A DNA stretch of 23,761 nt, from assembly GCA_016840595.1 (NCBI GenBank), contig JAEOSA010000006.1, forward strand, positions 1 through 23,761, given 5' to 3'. This DNA comes from Candidatus Hermodarchaeota archaeon (GTDB lineage Archaea; Asgardarchaeota; Hermodarchaeia; Hermodarchaeales; Hermodarchaeaceae). Below the pieces are notes generated by a model that was not told the origin of the DNA, searched no databases, and was given only the letters and a program-made list of their open reading frames with translations. Position numbers and translations under genes: made by a program. How positions within the stretch are numbered: the first letter of the stretch is position 1; each line of letters opens with the position of its first letter. Shown here one piece after another: positions 8,688 to 15,345 of the stretch.

Positions 8688-8784
8688 TGGCGCGGAGTAA
8701 GGGATTTGAACCCTTGCGACCACGAAGGTCACTGGATGACTCGGTCATCTCGAGTCCAGCGCGTTACCGCTCCGCCAACTCCGC
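8688..8784 (-). tRNA. tRNA-Ser (anticodon CGA) with an 11-nt intron
   Basis: Read on the minus strand, the acceptor is GCGGAGT/ACTCCGC, with discriminator G (the serine type) and an encoded CCA. The D-stem has 3 bp and the long variable arm GACC-TTCGT-GGTC is of class II. The anticodon stem CTGGA/TCCAG encloses 18 nt instead of 7. Removing 8748-8738 after position 37 leaves the loop CTCGAGA with anticodon CGA (8752-8750). CTCG at positions 32-35 pairs with CGAG inside the intron, giving a 3-nt bulge on each side: a relaxed bulge-helix-loop target for the splicing endonuclease. The mature length is 86 nt. Confidence 0.93.
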
Positions 8785-8904
8785 TAGCCTTTAATTATGA
8801 TTTTCCTTCCCCATAAACATTTTTTTCTCTTCTATTCGATTGCTGTTGTACCCAAACACTTTACTTAGAGGGACGACTCCCAAAACGCATCAGGGTGAAC
8901 TTTA

Positions 8905-9753
8905 ATGGTCCTCTCCAAAGACGTCAATACAATTCAACGGGAATATAAAATCATTGGTCGCCAAGACCTTATTACGCAATGTCTAGCATCCGATAAGGCA
9001 AATAAACACATGCTCATCGAAGGTCCAGTCGGTGTCGGGAAAACCACAATCGCTTCTGCCATTACTAATTTCTTAGGACGTTCATTTTTCCGTGTTGATG
9101 GAGATGAACGCTATACTTCGGCGAAGCTAGTGGGATGGTTCGATCCCCCTGTTGTACTCAAAAACGGATATACCCGCGACACCTTCGTTCCCGGTCCTCT
9201 TGTAGAAACGATGGAAACAGGTGGAGTACTTTTTATTAATGAAATTAACCGTATGCCAGAAGCAACACAGAATACACTTCTTCCAGTCATGGACGAAGGA
9301 ACGTTACATGTACCAAAGCTAGGCACTATCAATGCAAAAAATGGATTCCGAATAATCGCTACCCAAAATCCTGAGGCTAGCGTGGGTGTGACACCACTCG
9401 GAGAAGCTCTACGGGACCGGTACGTCTGGCTTTATCTCGACTATCATACCGAAGACGAAGAAAAGGAAATCGTTCATATTAATACTGGAGTCGAAGACAA
9501 GGAAATCGTAGGATTGGCTGTGGCTATCACCCGAGCAACACGTGATTACACAGACATTCGTCGCGGGGCTAGTGTTCGGGGCGCCATCGATATTACAAGT
9601 CTCTACACACAACTACCTGGTGAAGGTTACGCTGTGTGGGAAAAAGCCGCCATCATGTCACTTGTCCCGAAAATTGAATTACACGATGATGCAAATAAAT
9701 CCGCAACCGAGGTTATCAAAACACTCGTTAAAGCTGTATTAGCAAATTTTTAA
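8905..9753 (+). CDS. MoxR-family AAA+ ATPase
   Basis: 282 aa AAA+ chaperone-like ATPase. Walker A GPVGVGKTT is at residues 40-48, Walker B VLFINEINR at 108-116, sensor 1 ATQNP at 152-156, and the sensor-2 region GASVRG at 221-226. The compact size and absence of an extra N-domain fit the MoxR/CbbQ group. These ATPases remodel or load metal into partner proteins together with a VWA protein, and here a VWA gene follows after 29 nt. GGTGA at 8894-8898 lies 6 nt before the ATG. The client is not evident: no dehydrogenase, Rubisco or gas-vesicle gene is adjacent. Confidence 0.9.
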   Translation: MVLSKDVNTIQREYKIIGRQDLITQCLASDKANKHMLIEGPVGVGKTTIASAITNFLGRSFFRVDGDERYTSAKLVGWFDPPVVLKNGYTRDTFVPGPLVETMETGGVLFINEINRMPEATQNTLLPVMDEGTLHVPKLGTINAKNGFRIIATQNPEASVGVTPLGEALRDRYVWLYLDYHTEDEEKEIVHINTGVEDKEIVGLAVAITRATRDYTDIRRGASVRGAIDITSLYTQLPGEGYAVWEKAAIMSLVPKIELHDDANKSATEVIKTLVKAVLANF

Positions 9754-9760
9754 TCGCTGA

Positions 9761-9776
9761 GGAGGCCCCGGCCTCC
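9761..9776 (+). promoter_or_regulatory. GC-rich hairpin holding a GGAGG site between moxR and the VWA gene
   Basis: GGAGGCC-CC-GGCCTCC is a perfect 7-bp inverted repeat in otherwise AT-rich DNA, 7 nt after the moxR stop. GGAGG is the only good ribosome binding sequence before the VWA gene, but it lies 17 nt from the GTG start. The repeat would bury it unless translation from moxR opens it. The sequence is certain; the regulatory role is inferred. Confidence 0.5.
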
Positions 9777-9782
9777 GATGAC

Positions 9783-10823
9783 GTGCCCATCGTTCTCTCC
9801 GGAACCATCTCAGATGAAAAACTCTTCGAATCTGAAATCAGAGCCAATGGACGTGATTTCCAATACTACCTCCGTTTAGGTCGTACCTTCGATTACCCCA
9901 CAGCAAAAGAAATGGCTGAACTTGCTATTGAACAAAGAAATATCACTGCATTACAAGCCCTCGCTCAGCTCCAACCAATAGCTACAAGCGAAGCCATTTC
10001 AAGTCAAGACGGTGTTCATCTGATTGCAAAGTCTGCCCATGAAGGGAATGTTGCTGCACCACTACTCTTCTTTCAGCTCCGACACCAAATTCGCGGACAG
10101 TACCGCCAGAAATTTCGTGAACTGGCCCGTGCTACGATAATTCTTTCAGCTCTAAGAATCAGTGGTCGTGGACTGCGCCCTGAAACTATCAAAACCGTCC
10201 CTTTTTACCCAGGTCTTGACGAATTTGACCTTGATGCAACATTGGAAGAAACACTCCTAGAACCCGACTATGTGAATTATAATGAAATCGTTGGTGTTGA
10301 ACGAGTTGCCCGGAAAAAAATTGGCACAATCATTTTAGATACCTCCGGATCTATGGCTGGGACCAAACTCCTTACAGCTGCTACCGCCGCCGCTGTTGCT
10401 GCATATCACTTACGTCATGACAAGTATGCCCTTATTGCTTTCAACACCGTTGCTAGCACTATCAAAACCATCGATCAACCCAGTACAATAGATTCTATCG
10501 TTGATACCATCCTTGACACAGAACCTGCGGGCTACACAAACATTGCCGATGCCCTAAAAACCGCATATACTCAATACCAACGTGTTCACCGACAAGAATC
10601 TTGGGCTATCCTCATCACTGATGGCATCGCCAACCGTGGTGGACCACCAGAACCCCACGCGCGGAAATATCACAATCTCCATGTATTACAAACCCCAGGT
10701 ACTCATCCACAAGGTGAAGAAACCTGCCAGCAGATTGCCCAACTTGGTAAAGGACGCTATATCAAAGTCAACTCATACACAGATGTACCTCGTGCCCTCA
10801 TGCGGCTCCTACGCCAAACGTGA
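9783..10823 (+). CDS. VWA-domain protein, partner of the MoxR ATPase
   Basis: 346 aa, cytosolic, with no signal peptide. Residues 1-175 are a helical N-domain. From about 178 there is a von Willebrand A fold with an intact MIDAS: DTSGS (D186, S188, S190), T252 in AGYTN and D280 in ITDG. So it should bind a divalent metal and a protein ligand. It follows moxR by 29 nt, the usual MoxR-VWA pairing. The start is GTG at 9783. The frame is open back to 9732 but has no other start codon there, and the only GGAGG is inside a hairpin 17 nt upstream, so coupling to moxR translation is likely. Its 3' end overlaps a small antisense ORF. Confidence 0.87.
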   Translation: MPIVLSGTISDEKLFESEIRANGRDFQYYLRLGRTFDYPTAKEMAELAIEQRNITALQALAQLQPIATSEAISSQDGVHLIAKSAHEGNVAAPLLFFQLRHQIRGQYRQKFRELARATIILSALRISGRGLRPETIKTVPFYPGLDEFDLDATLEETLLEPDYVNYNEIVGVERVARKKIGTIILDTSGSMAGTKLLTAATAAAVAAYHLRHDKYALIAFNTVASTIKTIDQPSTIDSIVDTILDTEPAGYTNIADALKTAYTQYQRVHRQESWAILITDGIANRGGPPEPHARKYHNLHVLQTPGTHPQGEETCQQIAQLGKGRYIKVNSYTDVPRALMRLLRQT

Positions 10824-10904
10824 CATGACGTAGAACAGCACTGTAAAAAGAACCCAAAAGATTGCCATCAACGGACCGATTTCAGTTCCTGGTATTGGAT
10901 ACAT
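10809..10904 (-). CDS. Predicted 31-aa single-pass membrane microprotein
   Basis: This short minus-strand ORF encodes 31 aa. It opens MYPIPGTEIGPL and continues into the hydrophobic stretch MAIFWVLFTVLFYVMSRLA, which is one transmembrane helix of about 17-18 residues ending in Ser-Arg. A strong archaeal ribosome binding site, GGTGA, lies 5 nt before the ATG at 10904. A TTTAAGTA box about 31-38 nt upstream is compatible with a promoter. The last 15 nt overlap the VWA gene's 3' end antisense. I recognise no family. The favourable points are the well-placed ribosome binding site, the clean helix and the position in an otherwise empty spacer. It could still be a chance ORF. Confidence 0.55.
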   Translation of the reverse strand: MYPIPGTEIGPLMAIFWVLFTVLFYVMSRLA

Positions 10905-11009
10905 AATTTTCACCAACAATGAGTTTAGATTTGGTTACTTAAACACCACAAGAGTTTTGCACTATAGTATCGAAACAAAACGGAACTCCGCTCACATTAA
11001 GGCACAAAG

Positions 11010-11016
11010 CTTTTAT
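11010..11016 (+). promoter_or_regulatory. Likely box A (TATA) of the initiator tRNA gene
   Basis: TTTTATC lies 43 nt before the mature tRNA 5' end, preceded by AAAGC. Initiation about 25 nt downstream would give a leader of roughly 20 nt. Assigned by sequence and spacing only. Confidence 0.45.
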
Positions 11017-11058
11017 CGACCACCACAGCTCTTCTGTACCGTTCTCATCCAAATCCGC

Positions 11059-11136
11059 AGCGGGGTGGGGTAGCCAGGATATCCCGCGGGGCTCATAACC
11101 CCGAGATCGGTTGTTCAAATCAATCCCCCGCTACCA
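11059..11136 (+). tRNA. Initiator tRNA-Met (anticodon CAT)
   Basis: The acceptor AGCGGGG/CCCCGCT closes with A1-U72, the archaeal/eukaryal initiator hallmark. The anticodon stem CGGGG/CCCCG carries the three G-C pairs typical of initiators around CTCATAA. The T-arm is GGTTG-TTCAAAT-CAATC, the discriminator is A, and CCA is encoded. There is no intron. These features separate it from elongator tRNA-Met and from the CAT tRNA-Ile. Confidence 0.95.
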
Positions 11137-11224
11137 TTTCTTTTTTCTTAGTCCGAATACTCTTAAGACGATTTGACCTAGTTTAACCCATTCCAAGGGA
11201 TAAAACAAACAGGACCCCTCGTAG

Positions 11225-12967
11225 ATGAACCTAAAGAAAGCCAACCCTTCAGAGGATACTTCCAATTCCAAAATGGATGACGTTACTATCAGATTTTCTG
11301 AAATCATCCTGACCGTCAATAATATTTTAGATGCGGTTCCATTCGACGATTATTCGAAAATAAATTGGGCACCCCTACCAATTGAGCTTAATGGACCACG
11401 ATTCGGGGCTAGCTCCCATCTTAATACCAACAACCAGCTGATTTTAGAACTATCTGATGAACTTATCACCCAACACAAAAGACTCTTAGAACCTGTCCTT
11501 TGGCGCGAAGCATTCCTCCTCCATCTACCACGGAGTATACGGAAGGTTCCTGAATCATCTGATCTTGGACTCTATTGCTATTACCGATACGGTCTCAAAA
11601 CCTCAAAACAAAGACATAAATTCCAACAATTATGGGAAAGCGTTTCTCCACCTCAAGGATACGAGTCTTACATTTACAATCCAACCGCCGGGTTTACTAT
11701 CTTCGATACAAGTGTAAACGGCACATTCTTACAAAAAGTAGTGACATGGTTAGAACCATTCAAAGAATTACCGACCCAAATGTCCTCACAAATTTTTACA
11801 GCTAATCTTGAAAAGTGGATATTTAATCACCACATCATCCTTCAACCCATCGAATTGAAAATACTTAGAGAATTAAATGCTTGTCCTAGTTGCACTCAGA
11901 AAGAACTTGCAAAAAACTTAGATCTTCAACAGCCCACAATAAGCCGAGTAATTAAATCAATTGCTGAAAAACACCTACTTCGATATGACGTCTATGAAAA
12001 TTATCCTGTGTTGGGACTCCAACCCTTAACAGTACAATTTTCTAGCAACAATGTAGGAGTTATCAATTCACTTAAAAGAATTGCCACAAAAATTCGATAT
12101 ACAATAATAATTCAGGAATTTGCTGACAGTCTTCTTATCTCATTTGTTATTCCTAAAGAGCGAATCTCACGCTTTCGACAATGGATAAAGCAGGTAGCAG
12201 CTGGGTATGATCTTTCTTTGCCCAAGATGTTCTTAACCACAGAGAGAGTAAATTTGAGAAATTTTGATATCTATAATCCCAAGCAAGGTGGCTGGCCTAT
12301 TGAATATGATATAATCCTAGAAAATGTCTTCAGACTAATTAAGGAAGGGTGGACCCCCCACTTTCCCCCGCTTAAAGCCTTCAAATATTCATCTTCACGT
12401 TTAATGAAACCACTTACACTACAACCCCAAGACTTCATTTACATGCAGAGAGCAACCGATGCATTTTTTGTAACAGACCAAGTTCGCTTTTACGAATCAC
12501 TTGAGGCAAGACAAGCAGGTTATCGTGAATCAGAGCACATGACTTACAGACGCCGTGTTGAGTTTCTAAAGCAGCAAAATATTATGAGCAAACCATTGGG
12601 GCTAGGCCTAATGCATATCGGTTTAAATGAGGCTGTGAATATTTTTATTGAAACTCCATATGAACAAACTAAAGCAATTTTCTCTGCCCTTCAATTACTT
12701 CCGTTTGTAAATGGAAGAATTTTCGACACCGGATCAGGAAGCATTATGATTCTTTTACCCAGTGGGACAGCTGTCCCGACACAAACATCCCTACATGATT
12801 TCTTTGAGGGATTGGATTATCCAATAAAAACAGCAATCAAGCCAACTTGGAAATCATTCGGTTGGGCAGATAGCAGACCCATTAATCCACATAATTATGA
12901 CTTTAAAAAGGGGAAATGGATTTGGACAAAAGACACGTTGCCTCAGCCATTTGCTACTACTTCTTAA
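11225..12967 (+). CDS. Unrecognised 580-aa protein with two HTH/RAM-like modules (paralogue A)
   Basis: I do not recognise a named family. Residues about 20-200 are a domain with NGPRFG (56-61), LWREAFLLHLPRSIRKVPE (92-110), DLGLY (113-117) and FTIFD (157-161). Residues about 205-260 are a winged helix: LKILREL, then KELAKNLDLQQPTISRVIKS, then a KHLLRY wing. Residues about 265-330 alternate strands and helices like an Lrp/AsnC RAM (ACT-type) domain. A second helix-turn-helix-like stretch is at 425-455 (SEHMTYRRRVEFLKQQNIM), with another RAM-like segment at 462-512. The end is NPHNYDFKKGKWIW. It is homologous along its length to the gene at 13329-15038. There is no signal peptide or membrane segment. 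A GATAAAAC about 26 nt before the ATG suggests a leaderless transcript; no ribosome binding site is seen. A sequence-specific regulator is inferred. Confidence 0.8.
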   Translation: MNLKKANPSEDTSNSKMDDVTIRFSEIILTVNNILDAVPFDDYSKINWAPLPIELNGPRFGASSHLNTNNQLILELSDELITQHKRLLEPVLWREAFLLHLPRSIRKVPESSDLGLYCYYRYGLKTSKQRHKFQQLWESVSPPQGYESYIYNPTAGFTIFDTSVNGTFLQKVVTWLEPFKELPTQMSSQIFTANLEKWIFNHHIILQPIELKILRELNACPSCTQKELAKNLDLQQPTISRVIKSIAEKHLLRYDVYENYPVLGLQPLTVQFSSNNVGVINSLKRIATKIRYTIIIQEFADSLLISFVIPKERISRFRQWIKQVAAGYDLSLPKMFLTTERVNLRNFDIYNPKQGGWPIEYDIILENVFRLIKEGWTPHFPPLKAFKYSSSRLMKPLTLQPQDFIYMQRATDAFFVTDQVRFYESLEARQAGYRESEHMTYRRRVEFLKQQNIMSKPLGLGLMHIGLNEAVNIFIETPYEQTKAIFSALQLLPFVNGRIFDTGSGSIMILLPSGTAVPTQTSLHDFFEGLDYPIKTAIKPTWKSFGWADSRPINPHNYDFKKGKWIWTKDTLPQPFATTS

Positions 12968-13328
12968 TAGAAAACCAACCCAAAAAAGAAAATAATTCAT
13001 GAAAAAAAATACCAAATTTGATTCGTTCCTAATTCACTTTTTGTATTCAGGTTTGGGGCTTTTTAGGGGATTTTCTTCTGAGTAACTTCAGAAAGATTTG
13101 GAGGTTCGACATTCATGCAATGGCCCCCTATTCGACCTTCCCCAACCCCTTAGATTCACCAATGGTCATACTAAATTAATTGGCCCAAGATTTTCATCCA
13201 GTGGTTATTACTATGGAACCCAGGTTGTGGGTTCCTTTTTTTCTCTTTTCTCATTGTTTTTACTGTTTCATCGCAAAGTAAAATTAAGTTGGTTTCTATT
13301 GTATTTCAAACAGTATTTGGATGGATAG
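12968..13328 (+). other. 361-bp spacer between the two paralogues
   Basis: This spacer is AT-rich. It holds GGAGG at 13100-13104 followed after 10 nt by a 12-codon ORF, MQWPPIRPSPTP (13115-13153 with TAG). GGAGGTTCGA at 13100-13109 can pair imperfectly with TCGACCTTCC at 13132-13141. A strong hairpin with a T-run follows at 13215-13242, and gene B starts 86 nt later. A longer open frame over 13098-13328 encodes IGPRFSSSG, echoing the NGPRFG/KGPRFG motif of the flanking paralogues, so decayed duplicate sequence is possible. No gene here is certain. Confidence 0.4.
13215..13242 (+). terminator. Hairpin followed by a T7 run
   Basis: GGAACCCA (13215-13222) and TGGGTTCC (13228-13235) form a perfect 8-bp stem around GGTTG, immediately followed by seven T. 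This is the shape of an intrinsic terminator on the plus strand. It is 248 nt after gene A and 86 nt before gene B. It could end the gene A transcript, end a short leader or ncRNA, or attenuate gene B. Confidence 0.6.
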
Positions 13329-15038
13329 ATGATTTCTCGTGTGAATACACATGACTTTTGGTCCCAATTTAGAGCCCTAAAGAAGCAGATTGGTACTTTA
13401 TTAGATATAGAGCCTTTACCTAGAGTTCGGGACAGAATTACTCAATTGCAATTCGAATCAAAAGCCTTGGAATATAAGGGTCCCCGATTTGGTACCACCG
13501 AACTTCCACCCAAGGAGGGAAAACGAAGAGGATGGACCATCACATTGTCTCAAGATCTCCAAACTGCTTCCTCACATATTCTATCTTGGGTGTTATGGAG
13601 GGAAGCATTACTTAGCTTCCTTAAGCCACATATCCGTCAAATTCCAGAAGCTGCGGACTTAGGACTTTATGCAGGTTTAAAATTTGGTGAACATAGCACT
13701 GAAGAAAAGAAACTACTATCCGAATTATGGGCTAGAGTATCTCCAACACAATATCATTTATATTACAACTATGATGCACCTTTCGGGTTTCCCATATTCG
13801 ACAAAGTAGCTAACGACTTATTCCTTCACCGCGTCCTGATTTGGCTGAACTCGCTTCGCTCTAGCAGTTTCCAGCCCCTCTCCTCCTCCGCCTATACCGC
13901 TGCCTTAGAGAGATGGATGCAGGAAACCCATAACCCCCTTACTAAAACCGAAATACGAATTCTCAACGCACTCGGTACAATTGGTCACTTCTCTCAGAGT
14001 CGATTAGCCAAGATACTGAATCTTAGCGATTCTGCTATCAGTCAAGTTCTCAATAGATTAGCCCAAAGACACCTGCTCAGGATTTTTTCATTCATCAATC
14101 TTCCATTAGTAGGACTAATTCCTTTAGAGGTTAAACTCCAAGTTTCAGGTAGAAAACAAAAAAGAAAAATCATTACATTATTTTCGAAAATCCCCTACAT
14201 TGACTCCATCATTGATATCCAGCAATACTTGATAGCTAGATTCATCATACCATATAATCGAGTGAACGAATTTAAGAACTGGATTTATGAACTAAGAGAT
14301 AAAGAAAATCTAGCTCAAATTGAGGTATACAAAGTTATACAGCAAGCTTTCATTTGGAATTTCAGAACATATATTCCGGAACAAGGATGGCCCACCGATT
14401 TTACAGCCCAACTAAATCAATTTCAATCATTAATCCTTGGAAACCAAGGCTCCCCGTTACCACCACTGAAAAGCCACAGCTATTCTTATGATCTCCTAAA
14501 AAACAATCAAACCTTCCCAATTAAGCTACGTCAAGAGGACTTCACATATTTCGGGCGCAGTTACATGTTCCGAGCAACCGAACGTGTAACACCTCGACCA
14601 TCTCATGAAGTTCGTAAAGCAGGTCTCTTAGAAACAAGCCACATGCGTTATCGAAGACGTGTGCAAAAACTCGAAAAGCAACAGATCGGCATCCCCGGAA
14701 GTTTCTGGTTACAGCACATCAATCTCAATACAACGATTCATCTACTAATCTTTGAACCTAAGGAGACAACCGAGTCAATAATGAGAGCATTACAACTATT
14801 CCCATTTATTAGTGGAAGAATCGTCGAAAACGGAAATGGATATGTTCACATCTGTGTTCCGAATCAAAGTGCCGTTGATACATTTTCGACGATGAGAGAG
14901 ACAATAATAGAAATGGGGCTAAACGCACACATTAGTATTAATCCAGCATTGCAGACATTAACGGATCTTATAACGCCACTAAATTCATCGAATTATAATT
15001 TTATTAATGGTCAATGGAAATGGGGACCTCAAACTTAA
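13329..15038 (+). CDS. Unrecognised 569-aa protein with two HTH/RAM-like modules (paralogue B)
   Basis: Diverged tandem paralogue of the 580-aa protein upstream. Shared landmarks in the same order: KGPRFG (50-55), LWREALLSFLKPHIRQIPE (89-107), DLGLY (110-114), WARVSP (134-139), FPIFD (154-158), a winged helix at 203-252 (ILNALGTIGHFSQ, then RLAKILNLSDSAISQVLNRL), a RAM-like alpha/beta region at about 262-330, and a second HTH-like SHMRYRRRVQKLEKQQI (437-453). These are followed by ALQLFPFISGRI and the terminal NYNFINGQWKWG. The first helix-turn-helix is MarR/Lrp-like. It is cytosolic with no membrane segments. Only a weak GGATGG-type site precedes the ATG. Two intact but well-diverged copies suggest old duplication with separate roles. 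DNA-binding ligand sensors are inferred; targets are unknown. Confidence 0.8.
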   Translation: MISRVNTHDFWSQFRALKKQIGTLLDIEPLPRVRDRITQLQFESKALEYKGPRFGTTELPPKEGKRRGWTITLSQDLQTASSHILSWVLWREALLSFLKPHIRQIPEAADLGLYAGLKFGEHSTEEKKLLSELWARVSPTQYHLYYNYDAPFGFPIFDKVANDLFLHRVLIWLNSLRSSSFQPLSSSAYTAALERWMQETHNPLTKTEIRILNALGTIGHFSQSRLAKILNLSDSAISQVLNRLAQRHLLRIFSFINLPLVGLIPLEVKLQVSGRKQKRKIITLFSKIPYIDSIIDIQQYLIARFIIPYNRVNEFKNWIYELRDKENLAQIEVYKVIQQAFIWNFRTYIPEQGWPTDFTAQLNQFQSLILGNQGSPLPPLKSHSYSYDLLKNNQTFPIKLRQEDFTYFGRSYMFRATERVTPRPSHEVRKAGLLETSHMRYRRRVQKLEKQQIGIPGSFWLQHINLNTTIHLLIFEPKETTESIMRALQLFPFISGRIVENGNGYVHICVPNQSAVDTFSTMRETIIEMGLNAHISINPALQTLTDLITPLNSSNYNFINGQWKWGPQT

Positions 15039-15345
15039 TCGTAATTTCCCCAACAAAAAAAAGGGCGAAGGCATTAATGCCTTCAATTTAAACGCCTGGT
15101 ATGGGAGGACGAAGTCGTGGGTAACTCATTAATAGAATACCTCCAAAATTTGTGTGATTTAATGAGTCAATTTCAGAATCCTCTTTAAACCAAGAAAAAG
15201 ACATGCAAAAAATGGATAAATTCTAGGCACTTTTTGTTTATTTTTTATTACAAATTAACACTGAAATGGATACGTATTTTCCTTGAAAGTCATATTTACA
15301 ACCGAATTTTAGAAAAAGCAATAGTGACATAGGCTTGTCTGGCGA
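15039..15345 (+). other. 307-bp spacer between paralogue B and dp1, with two inverted repeats
   Basis: No gene is seen. An 18-bp perfect palindrome GAAGGCATTAATGCCTTC lies at 15067-15084, 28 nt after the gene B stop. A second inverted repeat, ACTCATTAA (15124-15132) with TTAATGAGT (15159-15167), follows. The right part is AT-rich. A TTTTAGAAAA at about 15307-15316 has the right distance to be the dp1 promoter (ATG 15346). Confidence 0.5.

Noticed and set aside
8738..8748. tRNA-Leu or pseudogene reading of the minus-strand class II tRNA
   Set aside because: Discriminator G, variable arm shape and CGA anticodon after intron removal support a functional tRNA-Ser.
12999..13085. 28-codon ORF opening MKKNTKFDSF
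   Set aside because: No ribosome binding site, no distinct composition, and an A-run start in AT-rich DNA. Likely chance.
13098..13328. 76-codon open frame in the spacer as a real gene
   Set aside because: It uses TTG with its GGAGG overlapping the start, passes through the terminator hairpin and turns into Phe/Leu/Ser low complexity. I kept it only as a possible relic.
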